A stretch of 64,000 nt of DNA from SIG437 sp045576235 (GCA_045576235.1 JAZNGA010000033.1:1-64000), one strand, 5' to 3'. Numbered from the stretch's first letter, positions 1-9,692 are shown. Notes: generated from the sequence alone by a model not told the origin. A program made the numbers and translations.

Positions 1-2178
1 ATCCATCCAGAAGGTCAAAATATTTATTATTGAGTTATTACACATTGTATAGTTATAATCGCTTTCTATGTGGTTCAATACTAAAATTAATTTGGAAAAT
101 ATATTTGTAATTGAATCTATTTGTTCTTGTGTAAACTCCACATGATTCAGTAATAGAAAAATATTTTCTAACAATTTACAAACAGAGCTTATTTGATAAT
201 GTAACAAGTACTCACTATTTATATATTCTGTAAGATTATCTGCCATTTCAATCAAACAATCAATTCTTTCGATATCAATCCTTAAATTTGTTATTTCATG
301 TTTTTTTAACAATAAGCTTAATTGTTCTTTAGAGCAATAGAACACTAACGCAAAAAGATTAAATTCATTTAATACCGTTCGCTCGTATTCAATAATTTCC
401 CCTCTAGTTTTATATTTCATTTTGCTTTTTGGAGAAATAAAATATAACGATAAATCGTTAAATTCATATATTGCCTCTTTTAATTTTGAAATATTTTGTT
501 CACTTCCACAAATCGTAGAAAAATACATATTATTTTCATTAAAATATGTCAAAATATCTTCAAGTTGCGAACGCAAACTTTTATACTTTAAATTCTTTAC
601 TTTTGTTTCACGGGATATATGGTGAGTATATGGTGTTAATTGATTTGCAATTGTTGATTTATAATTCACAATATCAACGTAAAGATTATTCATCCCATCA
701 AAATAACGATTAAGTAAACCATATGCTTGTTTTTCTTCCTCGTCCATTACATCTTTAACGTTGAAAAACATAGCTCGTTCGGTCATACAATGCATAAAAC
801 AATTATAGCAACAAATCGTTTGTTGAAATAAGTTGTTTTCTTTTTTAAATTCTCTTAGTAAATTAGAATATTCTTCAACAGGTTTTGAATCTGCAAGAAA
901 TATTTCGAAAAATCCTTGTAAAAATAACTTCCGTAATTTATCAAGAGGTTTTTTAGAACTGTTTAAATCTTTTTCGAGTTCTTTTAATTTCGTATAATTA
1001 AATTTGAAAAAATGTTGAGATAGAGTACTTTCTTTTATTTTGCTATAAATTACATTGTCTCCAACACATAATCTCGAAATATGTGTTTTTTTCAATGCAT
1101 TTTCGACTTCATGTATTCTATCTTCCTTAAGTAAGTTCTTGATAGCTTCTTTTTCGCCCAAGTGTCCAAAATCAGTTTGGACTATTCCGTTAATATCAAA
1201 ATAACAATATTCAGGAATTGATAGGATTTTCAAAACACTTTTAGCATCTATATAATTCATATTATCTAGAAGTTTAAGATTACTGATGATTTCATCAATG
1301 TCCTCATAATAATAAGAGGTTCTTGATATATATTCACAAATCCTATTTAAATTATTTGCAACATCAGAATCGTAATGCTTTTTTGTTTTAAAATCGTCTG
1401 GAATATCAAATGAATTTATTATTTTGATATTTTTCTTATTGTAGTAATCTACTTCATAATCCGAAAGTTTTCCCTCAGGATTAATAAAAAAGTGGGGCTT
1501 TCTATTTGTTTCTTTGCTGTTTTTGACAAGATTATCTACCCAAGACATAATAAGTTTTAAATTCGTATCAGACAAACTGTACCCTACAAAAACAAACGAA
1601 TGATTTACAAGGAGAGATTTTATGTAGGTCTCTATTAATTTATGTGTCTCTGAGTATGTTAAGTAATCATCTTCTTTTAAGACAATATTCTCAATGTCAC
1701 GCAAATCCCCATGCATTTTTATTAACAAATGACTACTTGATATATCTACTAAATCGTTATCAGAGTGAATTACTTCAAAGGCTCTCTTTTCATTTGTATA
1801 TAATGGGTTGTATCTTTCGATGGCCAATTCAATCAAATTATCATAGTTTGTAGTAATAATGTGTTGTGGATTGAGCGACATAAGTGAGTCCAATATCGGA
1901 TTCTGTGTCTCATCACTCAATTTGAATTGTTCTAAAAGAACCTCATAGTATTTTGCTTCGTTTGAAAAAGCATACTGAGGAATTTTTAGCATTTCATCTG
2001 ATGAATACTTCTTAATAGAAGGATCTTCTGAATAGCTAATTACTTTATCAAATTCACGAACTAGCCCCTCCCAAGATGGATACCCAGAATTGCGTGATAC
2101 GCCTGATCCTATAAAAAGAACTAACTTTCCCTGGTCGGCATATTTTTTTATTTCTTTAATACTTTTTTTGATTTCCAT
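1..2178 (-). CDS. SIR2-domain protein, candidate defence-associated sirtuin (3' end outside window)
   Basis: Reading the minus strand from the ATG at 2178 gives 726 codons without a stop, running off the left edge. The N-terminus is a SIR2-like NAD-binding domain: Gly-rich loop IGSGVSRNSGYPSW at residues 23-36, TTNYDN at 109-114 (expected catalytic Asn111), KMHGD at 154-158 (expected catalytic His156) and FVGYSLSD at 197-204. From about residue 260 onward it is a long, mostly helical region without a motif I recognise. A SIR2 head on a very long helical tail is the layout of defence-associated sirtuins such as DSR1/DSR2, which destroy NAD+ when they sense phage; the defence role here is inference. 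An AGGT element precedes the start. It lies 237 bp beyond lysS on the same strand, separated by a terminator, so it is probably its own unit. No other defence gene is visible. Confidence 0.85.
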   Translation of the reverse strand, partial: MEIKKSIKEIKKYADQGKLVLFIGSGVSRNSGYPSWEGLVREFDKVISYSEDPSIKKYSSDEMLKIPQYAFSNEAKYYEVLLEQFKLSDETQNPILDSLMSLNPQHIITTNYDNLIELAIERYNPLYTNEKRAFEVIHSDNDLVDISSSHLLIKMHGDLRDIENIVLKEDDYLTYSETHKLIETYIKSLLVNHSFVFVGYSLSDTNLKLIMSWVDNLVKNSKETNRKPHFFINPEGKLSDYEVDYYNKKNIKIINSFDIPDDFKTKKHYDSDVANNLNRICEYISRTSYYYEDIDEIISNLKLLDNMNYIDAKSVLKILSIPEYCYFDINGIVQTDFGHLGEKEAIKNLLKEDRIHEVENALKKTHISRLCVGDNVIYSKIKESTLSQHFFKFNYTKLKELEKDLNSSKKPLDKLRKLFLQGFFEIFLADSKPVEEYSNLLREFKKENNLFQQTICCYNCFMHCMTERAMFFNVKDVMDEEEKQAYGLLNRYFDGMNNLYVDIVNYKSTIANQLTPYTHHISRETKVKNLKYKSLRSQLEDILTYFNENNMYFSTICGSEQNISKLKEAIYEFNDLSLYFISPKSKMKYKTRGEIIEYERTVLNEFNLFALVFYCSKEQLSLLLKKHEITNLRIDIERIDCLIEMADNLTEYINSEYLLHYQISSVCKLLENIFLLLNHVEFTQEQIDSITNIFSKLILVLNHIESDYNYTMCNNSIINILTFWMD

Positions 2179-2256
2179 AGTCTTTTACCTACTTGTCTTT
2201 ACAATTTCATTTGTATTTTTATTATAACAATAGAAATGAAAACATGCAATATTATC

Positions 2257-2292
2257 AAAAACTCCTTGCAACAGTATCATTGCAAGGAGTTT
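2257..2292 (-). terminator. lysS terminator hairpin
   Basis: Inverted repeat ACTCCTTGCAA / TTGCAAGGAGT (2261-2271 and 2280-2290) with an 8-nt loop. Read on the minus strand it is followed by a T run, so it fits termination of lysS before the SIR2 gene. Confidence 0.75.
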
Positions 2293-2336
2293 AATAGTTA
2301 AGGTTCCTATTTAGTGCATAACCTTTTGCATATTAT

Positions 2337-2368
2337 GGCGTAAGTTTGGCGTAAATTGGCGTATATCT
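2337..2368. repeat. Three tandem GGCGTA units of about 11 bp
   Basis: GGCGTAAGTTT, GGCGTAAATT and GGCGTATATCT follow one another between lysS and the SIR2 gene. No gene explains them. On the minus strand one frame reads RQFTPNLRHNM, which resembles some tyrosine-integrase tails, so this may be an integration scar; that is speculative. Confidence 0.4.
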
Positions 2369-2415
2369 TTATTTTGCCAATTCGTCAAACCCGCTATTTC
2401 ACTGCACTTTTTTGA

Positions 2416-3903
2416 TTATTTGTTATCAAGTGGCTTCATTGTCGGGAACAACAACACATCTCTGATAGCTGCGGAATCAGTTAAAAGCATACACATACGG
2501 TCAATGCCAAAGCCAATGCCGCCTGTAGGTGGCATACCGATTTCCAAAGCGTTCATAAAGTCTTCGTCAGTTGTGTTAGCTTCTTCATCGCCTAAAGCGA
2601 GAAGCGCCTCCTGAGCCTTAAATCTTTCTCTCTGATCGATTGGGTCATTAAGCTCTGAATATGCATTTGCCATTTCCCAGCCATTCATAAAGAATTCAAA
2701 ACGCTCAACATAATCAGGATTTTCAGGCTTTTTCTTTGTGAGCGGAGAAATCTCAACGGGGTGGTCCATGACAAATGTAGGCTGAATGAGATGTTCTTCA
2801 ACAAATTCTTCAAAGAAGAGATTTAAAATGTCACCCTTTTTGTGATGCTCCTCATATTCGATGTGGTGCTTGTCAGCAGCTGCGCGAGCTTCTTCAACTG
2901 TGTTAATTTCATTAAAGTCCACACCTGAATATTTCTTAACGCTATCGAGCATGGTGATTCTTTCAAACGGTTTTCCTAAATCCATCTCAATTCCGTTATA
3001 TGTTATTTTTGTTGTGCCTAAAACTTCTTGTGCAACATAGCGATAAAGGTTCTCTGTCAGGTCCATCATACCATGGTAATCAGTGTATGCCTGATAGAGC
3101 TCCATTAATGTAAACTCCGGGTTGTGGCGAGTGTCTAAACCTTCGTTTCTGAAAACTCGTCCGATTTCATAAACTCTGTCTAAACCGCCGACGATTAATC
3201 TTTTTAAATAGAGTTCAAGTGAGATTCTGAGTTTGAAATCCTCATCTAAAGCATTAAAATGTGTTTCAAATGGACGGGCAGCAGCACCACCTGCGTTTGA
3301 AACAAGCATTGGTGTTTCAACCTCTAAAAAATTCTGTTCACTTAAATATTTTCTGATAGCAGCAATCATTTTAGAACGCTTGATAAATGTGTCCTTAACC
3401 TCAGGGTTAATTATTAAGTCAACATAGCGCTGACGATATCTCAAATCTGTGTTTGTCAATCCGTGGAATTTTTCCGGAAGAGGAATGAGTGACTTTGAAA
3501 GAAGAGTATATTCAGAAATTTTTATTGAAATTTCTTCAGTCTTTGTCTTGAAAACCTCACCTTTAACACCAACAATGTCTCCTATGTCAAGTTTTTTGAA
3601 AGCGTCGTATTTGTCTTCAAGCAAATCCTTCTTGACAAAGAGCTGAATTCTGTCATTCATGTCAGCTAAATCACAGAACATAACTTTACCCATGCCGCGT
3701 TTTGACATCAATCTGCCTGCGATGGAAACAGTCTGTCCTTCAAATTCTTCAAAGCAATCTTTAATTTGTTTAGCAGAATGAGTCTTATCATATTTAACCT
3801 CAACAAAGGGGTCATTTCCTGAATCCTGAAGTTCTTTTAATTTTTCTCTTCTGACTCTCAACACTTCATTTAAATCAAGTTCGTGCGTCTGTTCCTGTTG
3901 CAT
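2416..3903 (-). CDS. lysS: Lysyl-tRNA synthetase, class II
   Basis: Charges tRNA-Lys with lysine in the cytoplasm. The 495 residues show the class II layout: an N-terminal OB-fold anticodon-binding domain (about 55-150), motif 1 around 170-198, motif 2 at about 245-265 (VFRNEGLDTRHNPEFT) and motif 3 at 462-469 (GIGFGIDR). Length is normal for bacterial LysS. The ATG at 3903 has AGGAGG six bases upstream. It is divergent from nadK, with a promoter for each in the gap, and is followed by its own terminator. Confidence 0.98.
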   Translation of the reverse strand: MQQEQTHELDLNEVLRVRREKLKELQDSGNDPFVEVKYDKTHSAKQIKDCFEEFEGQTVSIAGRLMSKRGMGKVMFCDLADMNDRIQLFVKKDLLEDKYDAFKKLDIGDIVGVKGEVFKTKTEEISIKISEYTLLSKSLIPLPEKFHGLTNTDLRYRQRYVDLIINPEVKDTFIKRSKMIAAIRKYLSEQNFLEVETPMLVSNAGGAAARPFETHFNALDEDFKLRISLELYLKRLIVGGLDRVYEIGRVFRNEGLDTRHNPEFTLMELYQAYTDYHGMMDLTENLYRYVAQEVLGTTKITYNGIEMDLGKPFERITMLDSVKKYSGVDFNEINTVEEARAAADKHHIEYEEHHKKGDILNLFFEEFVEEHLIQPTFVMDHPVEISPLTKKKPENPDYVERFEFFMNGWEMANAYSELNDPIDQRERFKAQEALLALGDEEANTTDEDFMNALEIGMPPTGGIGFGIDRMCMLLTDSAAIRDVLLFPTMKPLDNK

Positions 3904-3944
3904 TTTTATCCTCCTGAATTAAAAAATAAGTCATATACTATTTT

Positions 3945-3973
3945 AGTATACAATATTTTAGTCGATTTGTAAA
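3945..3973 (-). promoter_or_regulatory. lysS promoter
   Basis: On the minus strand: TTTACA (3968-3973), 17-bp spacer, TATACT (3945-3950), about 40 bp upstream of the lysS start. A housekeeping sigma-A type promoter. Confidence 0.7.
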
Positions 3974-4015
3974 CATTAAAATTTAACTAATGAAAAAAAT
4001 AATATTTTTGTAATC

Positions 4016-4044
4016 TTGACACTTTTTTTGCCGTATGATATACT
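4016..4044 (+). promoter_or_regulatory. Promoter of nadK-argR-recN
   Basis: TTGACA (4016-4021), 17-bp spacer, TATACT (4039-4044), directly ahead of nadK. Near-consensus sigma-A promoter and the only good candidate for the three-gene unit. Confidence 0.8.
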
Positions 4045-4078
4045 TCAAATATGAATAAATATATGAGGGTTTGTTGTT

Positions 4079-4951
4079 ATGCTTCAGGTCAAAAAAATAA
4101 TGATTGTGCCTAATAGCGCCAAGGATAATAACTTTGAATATCTGCGCGAGGTAATTGAAATAATCGGCGACAGGGCAGAGATATACATAAGTGAAAAATT
4201 TTCTGCACAGGGCATAGGAAATGTTTTTTTTGCAAATGAAAAAATCATATATTCTAAAGTCGATTTGATTTTAGTTTTAGGCGGAGACGGAACTCTTCTT
4301 TCTGCGGCAAATGACGCAGCTTTTTATGAGATTCCCATTCTTGGCGTTAATCTTGGCAGGCTTGGTTTTTTAGCCGAGGTTGAAAGAAGAGACATAAGAA
4401 ATTGCCTTAATAAAGTTTTTGCAGGAGAGTTTATCATTGAAGACAGAATAATGTTATCTGCTTGTGTGCGAAGAGGAAATGAAAAAAAAGCAGAGTTTGA
4501 TGCTTTAAATGATATTGTTGTGACGAAGGGTGTAAATGCTACGCTTATGGATTTTAACATTAACATCTGCGGCGAATTTGTTGATGATTATAAATCTGAT
4601 GGCGTGATTTTATCGACTCCAACTGGTTCGACTGCATATTCCCTTTCGGCAGGCGGGCCGCTTGTCAGCCCTGATCTAGAAGCAATCCTCATAACACCGA
4701 TTTGTCCCCATAAGCTCTATTCGAGAGCGCTTGTTGTTTCAGCTAGCGACACGATTGAGATAAAAACAAATGCTGATGAAATTTTTTGTGCTGCAGTGAT
4801 GGCAGATGGACAGAAAAAGTCTGACATTAAAGAGGGCGATATTTTAGAAGTGAAACGCTCGGAGAAAGTGACGAAGCTTGTGAGACTGACTGAAAAGGGA
4901 TTCTATAGCAAACTAAGACAGAAGCTCATGGGAAAAGAGCTTGAGAATTGA
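4079..4951 (+). CDS. nadK: NAD kinase
   Basis: Phosphorylates NAD+ to NADP+ in the cytoplasm. Among the 290 residues are the diagnostic GGDGT at 68-72, NLGRLGFLAEV after it, and the nucleotide-binding stretch around DGVILSTPTGSTAYS. The length is typical. It is the first gene of a nadK-argR-recN unit; argR begins 19 bp downstream. The start lacks a strong Shine-Dalgarno (AGGG about 10 bases upstream), but the N-terminus aligns with the family. Confidence 0.97.
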   Translation: MLQVKKIMIVPNSAKDNNFEYLREVIEIIGDRAEIYISEKFSAQGIGNVFFANEKIIYSKVDLILVLGGDGTLLSAANDAAFYEIPILGVNLGRLGFLAEVERRDIRNCLNKVFAGEFIIEDRIMLSACVRRGNEKKAEFDALNDIVVTKGVNATLMDFNINICGEFVDDYKSDGVILSTPTGSTAYSLSAGGPLVSPDLEAILITPICPHKLYSRALVVSASDTIEIKTNADEIFCAAVMADGQKKSDIKEGDILEVKRSEKVTKLVRLTEKGFYSKLRQKLMGKELEN

Positions 4952-4970
4952 TGGAAAGAGGTAAATTTCT

Positions 4971-5414
4971 ATGAAGCAAAAAAGGCACGATGCAATTTTG
5001 GAGCTGATAGAGAAGCATGAAATAGAAACCCAGGAGGAGCTTGCTGAACTCTTGATAAATGAGGGCTATAATGTCACGCAGGCGACAATTTCGCGAGATA
5101 TAAAGGCATTAAGACTTATAAAAACAGTCGGCTCAAACGGATTGTATAAATATTCAAAGGCAGGCCGTAAGAAAAATGAAGATGACAGCCTTGGAATAAT
5201 TGTGCAGTCTGCGGTGAGCGTGGACTGTGCACAAAATATTGTTGTGATTAAAACTCATTCGGGAATGGCTCAGGGAGCCGCCGCTATTTTAGATTCGATG
5301 AAGCTATCTGAAATTATCGGCACAATTGCAGGCGATGACACGATTATGTGCGTTGCAAAAACAGAGCAGGAGGCACTAAAGGTTGCGTCGAAAATTAACG
5401 CTCTGATACAATAG
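4971..5414 (+). CDS. argR: Arginine repressor ArgR/AhrC
   Basis: A hexameric arginine-sensing regulator that represses arginine synthesis and activates catabolism. The 147 residues comprise an N-terminal winged helix (about 1-70, with TQATISRDIKALRL as recognition region) and a C-terminal oligomerisation/arginine-binding domain with GTIAGDDT, the usual binding segment. Preceded by an AAAGAGG site. No arginine-biosynthesis gene is in the window; the position between nadK and recN is the usual clostridial one and says nothing about its targets. Confidence 0.96.
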   Translation: MKQKRHDAILELIEKHEIETQEELAELLINEGYNVTQATISRDIKALRLIKTVGSNGLYKYSKAGRKKNEDDSLGIIVQSAVSVDCAQNIVVIKTHSGMAQGAAAILDSMKLSEIIGTIAGDDTIMCVAKTEQEALKVASKINALIQ

Positions 5415-5426
5415 AGGTGAAAGCTC

Positions 5427-7094
5427 GTGATATATTCTATTAACATAAAAAATATTGCTCTCATCAGTGAAGTGAACATTGATTTTTCTGATGGCTTTAA
5501 TGTTATAACAGGTGAAACTGGTGCAGGTAAGTCTGTGCTCATCGGTTCTATTAATATGCTCCTCGGAGAACGCGTGAGCAAGGAAATCATTCGTGCAGGG
5601 GCTAAAAGCGCTGAGGTTAGTGCTGTTTTTTATGTTGAAGATGAATTGATAAAAGATTGTCTTGAAAGCATGGGCATTTCTTTAGACGAAACAGGCGAAC
5701 TTGTGATGACAAGAGAACTGTTTGCAGACGGGAAAAATGTTTGTAGAATTAACGGAAGAATTGTCAAGGTTGCATCACTGAAAGAAGTTGGAAGATATCT
5801 GGTTGACCTTCATGGTCAACATAACAATCAGATGCTTTTAGACCATAATGCACACATTGACATTTTAGATAAATTTGCCGGAAGTGAAATTTTTGATATT
5901 TATGACAAATATAAGGAAGAATATTTAAAGCTTCAGAATTTGAAAAAAGAGCTTTCAGAAATTGAAAAAAACACAGCTGACAGAGAAAGAAAAATTGACA
6001 TTTTAAATTATGAGATAAGTGAAATCAGGGCGGTAAGCCCAGAACTTGGTGAAGATGAAGCCCTGAAAAAGAAAAAGGAAATTCTTGATAACTACAAAAA
6101 GCTTTGTTCATCTGTCTCCAAAGCCTATTATTTGCTTTATGATTCAACTGATGGAAATAACGCATACCAAATTGTTTCAGATAGTGCTATGGCACTTTCG
6201 GAGGCAGGAGAAATAGATGACGGATTAAAAGAAACAGCAGAAATTGTTGACGGAATTGTTGTTCAGATTCAGGAAATTGCGCGAACTGTCAGCTCTTATC
6301 TTGATAGCCTTGAAAATGGTGTTGAGCAGGGAATTGATATTGGTGCAAGACTTGATGAGCTATATAAACTCAAGCGTAAATATGGAGGAAGCATAGAAAC
6401 TGTCTTGAATCATCTTGAAAACAGCGAAAGAGAGCTTGAACTCATAAATAATTATGACCAGCGCAATTCAGAGCTCCTTTCAGAGATTGATAAAACGGAA
6501 AAAAGTGCGCGTGAGTTAGCTTTGAAGCTGAATAAAATCAGAAAAGAAACAGCTCAAAAAATTGAAAAAGAGATTTGCGAAAGTCTGGAGTTCCTTAATA
6601 TGAAGGATTCTGTTTTTTCAGTCAGCTTTGAAAAAACAGAACTTTCAAAGTCGGGATGCGATAAAATTGAATTTATGCTGACGACTTTAGCCGGTGCTCC
6701 GCCAAGACCACTCTATAAAATTGCATCAGGCGGCGAGCTTTCAAGGATAATGCTTGCTATAAAATCGGTTTTAGCCGAAACAGATAGCGTTAAAACCATG
6801 ATTTTTGACGAAATCGACACGGGAGTGAGCGGTGTTGCAGCTCAGAAAATAGGCGAAAAAATTAAAGAACTCTCAAAAAATAAACAGATTTTCTGTGTGA
6901 CTCACTTAGCGCAGATTGCTTCAAAAGCAGACACACATTTCAAAATTGAAAAAAAATCTGCTGATGAGAAAACCAATGCATATGTTGAAAGACTTGACAA
7001 TGATGGAAAAATTAATGAGATTGCAAGAATCATCAGTGGAGACAAAATAACATCGACAACAATAAGTCAGGCTAAGGAAATGCTTAATATTTAA
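5427..7094 (+). CDS. recN: DNA repair protein RecN
   Basis: An SMC-like ATPase that acts at double-strand breaks. The 555 residues carry Walker A GETGAGKS at 29-36, a central coiled-coil region (about 155-370), the ABC signature ASGGELSR near 430 and Walker B MIFDEIDTGVSG near 460. The start is GTG with AGAGGTG upstream, 12 bp after argR. A strong terminator at 7113-7147 closes the operon. Confidence 0.97.
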   Translation: MIYSINIKNIALISEVNIDFSDGFNVITGETGAGKSVLIGSINMLLGERVSKEIIRAGAKSAEVSAVFYVEDELIKDCLESMGISLDETGELVMTRELFADGKNVCRINGRIVKVASLKEVGRYLVDLHGQHNNQMLLDHNAHIDILDKFAGSEIFDIYDKYKEEYLKLQNLKKELSEIEKNTADRERKIDILNYEISEIRAVSPELGEDEALKKKKEILDNYKKLCSSVSKAYYLLYDSTDGNNAYQIVSDSAMALSEAGEIDDGLKETAEIVDGIVVQIQEIARTVSSYLDSLENGVEQGIDIGARLDELYKLKRKYGGSIETVLNHLENSERELELINNYDQRNSELLSEIDKTEKSARELALKLNKIRKETAQKIEKEICESLEFLNMKDSVFSVSFEKTELSKSGCDKIEFMLTTLAGAPPRPLYKIASGGELSRIMLAIKSVLAETDSVKTMIFDEIDTGVSGVAAQKIGEKIKELSKNKQIFCVTHLAQIASKADTHFKIEKKSADEKTNAYVERLDNDGKINEIARIISGDKITSTTISQAKEMLNI

Positions 7095-7112
7095 TATCTG
7101 TAATTAATTAAA

Positions 7113-7147
7113 TAAAAAGTCTTTTCTTTTGCCGAAAAGACTTTTTA
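7113..7147 (+). terminator. recN terminator
   Basis: AAAAAGTCTTTTC / GAAAAGACTTTTT hairpin with a 7-nt loop and a T-rich 3' arm, directly after recN. Confidence 0.85.
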
Positions 7148-7174
7148 TTTATAGCTTAAAAAAGAGGTGATTAA

Positions 7175-9634
7175 ATGAAAAAATTTGATGTGACCGGGAT
7201 GAGCTGTGCTGCGTGTTCAGGCGCAGTAGAAAAAGCGGTGTCTTCTTTAGATAATGTTACCTCGTGCACAGTTAACCTTTTAACAAATTCAATGATTGTT
7301 GAAGGGGATGCATCTGAAAATGAAATTATTGCCGCAGTGCAAAAAGCAGGTTATGATGCAAGTGTCACAGGAGCTGAAAAAAATGAGAGAAAAAAAGATA
7401 ATGATGAAATAAAACCGCTTTTGTTAAGGCTCTTTTCATCCGGTGCTTTTCTTGTTGTTTTAATGTATATTTCAATGGGGCATAGCATGGCAGGGTGGCC
7501 GCTTCCTGCTTTTTTTGAAGGAAATCACATAGCTGTTGGAATTTTGCAGCTTTTGCTTTCAGGAATAATCTTAATTATAAACGGCAAATTTTTCATAAAT
7601 GGTGTTCATGCTGTCTTAAGAAAATCGCCCAATATGGACACTTTAGTTGCACTAGGCTCAGGCGTTTCCTTTATTTATAGTCTTTATGTCTTGTTTGCAA
7701 TGACTGATGCACAGATAAAAGGTGATTTTAGACTCGTGATGAGCTATATGCATGATTTCTATTTTGAGTCTGCTGCAATGATTGTTGTTTTAATTACAGT
7801 TGGAAAAACATTGGAAGCCTATTCTAAAGGCAAAACAACTAATGCGATAAAAGCTCTTGTTGAGCTTGCTCCCAAGACTGCAAACATCATACGCGACGGG
7901 AAAGAAATAATAGTTTCTGTTGATGATGTCAGGATTGGTGATGTGTTTATTGTGAGACCCGGTGAAAATATTCCCGTTGATGGTGTCGTGACAGATGGTC
8001 AAACTGCGGTAGATGAATCTATGCTCACGGGAGAGAGTGTTCCTGTCGATAAAACCAAAGGCGATTTTGTTTATGCAGGAACGATAAACAAGTCAGGCTT
8101 TGTCAGGTGTGAGGCTTTAAATGTCGGAGAAGGAACAACTCTCTCACAGATTATCAAAATGGTTAATGATGCCACGGCTTCTAAAGCCCCGATATCAAAG
8201 GTCGCAGATAAAGTTTCTGCTGTGTTTGTCCCCGTCGTTTTATTAATAGCAGTAATAACACTTGTCGTATGGCTTTTAACAGGAGAGAGTGTTGGTTTCT
8301 CCCTTGCGCGTGCGATTTCAGTTTTAGTCATCAGCTGTCCATGTGCTTTGGGGCTTGCAACCCCCGTTGCAATTATGGTGGGTAACGGTTTGGGAGCGAA
8401 AAACGGTATTCTTTTTAAGACGGCCGAGGCTTCAGAAACTATAGGTAAAATAAAATTTGCAGTTCTTGATAAAACAGGAACAATAACTAAAGGTGAACCT
8501 GAAGTCACCGATATTATCCCATGTGGTGAGCTAACAGAAAAAGAACTCATGGAAAACGCTTTTTCCATAGAACAAAAAAGCGAGCATCCTCTTTCTAAAG
8601 CAATCATCAAAAAAGCGGAAGAAATGAATTTGGAAAGTTTTGAAGTGTGCAATTTTGAGGCGGTGAGCGGAAGTGGACTCAAGGCATCTGCTAATGGAAA
8701 AATGCTTTATGGCGGAAACCTGAAGTTTATAAAAAGTTTCGCAAACATACCTGATGATTTAATCAGTGTAGCTGAAAGACTGTCAAATATGGGAAAAACG
8801 CCGCTGTTTTTTGCTGAAGATGAAATAGTTTTAGGTTTGATTGCTGTAAGTGATGTGATTAAAGATGACAGCGCATCAGCCATTTGCGAACTTAAAAAAA
8901 TGGGAATAAATGTTGTTATGCTTACGGGCGATAATGAAAGAACAGCAAATGCAATAGGGAAAAAAGTTGGTGTTGACAGAGTGGTTGCAGCGGCAACACC
9001 ATCAGATAAAGAAAAAACAATAAGAAGTCTTAAATCAAAGGGTAAAGTTTTGATGGTTGGAGACGGAATTAATGATGCACCTGCGCTGACTTTGGCAGAT
9101 GTTGGGATGGCTATTGGAGCAGGAACAGATGTCGCGATTGATGCTGCTGATGTTGTTCTTATTAAAAGCAGATTGTCAGATGTGCCTGCGGCCGTCAGAC
9201 TGGGACGGGCTATGCTTAAAAATATATATGAAAATCTTTTTTGGGCATTTATTTATAATATTATCGGCATACCGCTTGCGGCGGGTGTGTGGATAAATGT
9301 TTTCGGTTTGAAGCTTAGTCCGATGTTCGGAGCAGCTGCGATGAGTCTTTCAAGTTTTTGCGTTGTGTTAAATGCGTTAAGACTGAATTTCGTAAGCATA
9401 AGAAAAGATAAAGAAAGCAAGGAGAAAAAATTTATGAAAAAAACAATTAAAATTGAAGGTATGATGTGTCCTCACTGTGAAGGAAGAGTTAAAAAAGCGC
9501 TTGAGTCGCTTGTCGAAGTTTCTGAGGCGAAAGTAAGCCATGAAACAGGAACGGCTGAAGTGACGCTTAATGCAAATATTGATGATGCTCGTCTTAAAAA
9601 AACAATAGAAGATCAGGGATATAATGTAATATAA
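7175..9634 (+). CDS. copA: Copper-exporting P1B-type ATPase with an extra C-terminal HMA domain
   Basis: Pumps Cu(I) out of the cytoplasm. Order in the 819 residues: N-terminal HMA domain with C11-x-x-C14 (GMSCAAC), membrane helices, actuator loop with TGES, the metal site CPCALGLATP, phosphorylation motif DKTGT, ATP-binding domain, GDGINDAPAL, two last helices, then a second HMA domain from residue 754 with MMCPHC. CPC marks Cu/Ag specificity. The C-terminal HMA looks like a fused CopZ chaperone. It begins with an in-frame ATG at 9434 preceded by AAGGAG at 9419-9424, so separate synthesis of a 66-residue CopZ by internal initiation is possible. No csoR or copY regulator is adjacent. Confidence 0.95.
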   Translation: MKKFDVTGMSCAACSGAVEKAVSSLDNVTSCTVNLLTNSMIVEGDASENEIIAAVQKAGYDASVTGAEKNERKKDNDEIKPLLLRLFSSGAFLVVLMYISMGHSMAGWPLPAFFEGNHIAVGILQLLLSGIILIINGKFFINGVHAVLRKSPNMDTLVALGSGVSFIYSLYVLFAMTDAQIKGDFRLVMSYMHDFYFESAAMIVVLITVGKTLEAYSKGKTTNAIKALVELAPKTANIIRDGKEIIVSVDDVRIGDVFIVRPGENIPVDGVVTDGQTAVDESMLTGESVPVDKTKGDFVYAGTINKSGFVRCEALNVGEGTTLSQIIKMVNDATASKAPISKVADKVSAVFVPVVLLIAVITLVVWLLTGESVGFSLARAISVLVISCPCALGLATPVAIMVGNGLGAKNGILFKTAEASETIGKIKFAVLDKTGTITKGEPEVTDIIPCGELTEKELMENAFSIEQKSEHPLSKAIIKKAEEMNLESFEVCNFEAVSGSGLKASANGKMLYGGNLKFIKSFANIPDDLISVAERLSNMGKTPLFFAEDEIVLGLIAVSDVIKDDSASAICELKKMGINVVMLTGDNERTANAIGKKVGVDRVVAAATPSDKEKTIRSLKSKGKVLMVGDGINDAPALTLADVGMAIGAGTDVAIDAADVVLIKSRLSDVPAAVRLGRAMLKNIYENLFWAFIYNIIGIPLAAGVWINVFGLKLSPMFGAAAMSLSSFCVVLNALRLNFVSIRKDKESKEKKFMKKTIKIEGMMCPHCEGRVKKALESLVEVSEAKVSHETGTAEVTLNANIDDARLKKTIEDQGYNVI

Positions 9635-9663
9635 TAATGTTTAAAGAAAAAATTAAAAAAAGC

Positions 9664-9692
9664 TTGCATTTTATGTTTTTATGTGATATAAT
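9664..9692 (+). promoter_or_regulatory. rpsB-tsf promoter
   Basis: TTGCAT (9664-9669), 17-bp spacer, TATAAT (9687-9692), followed by a long leader before rpsB. Confidence 0.85.

Noticed and set aside
8071..8682. 203-residue minus-strand ORF inside copA
   Set aside because: It lies wholly opposite the conserved ATPase motifs of copA and has a Ser/Thr-rich shadow composition; no ribosome-binding site.
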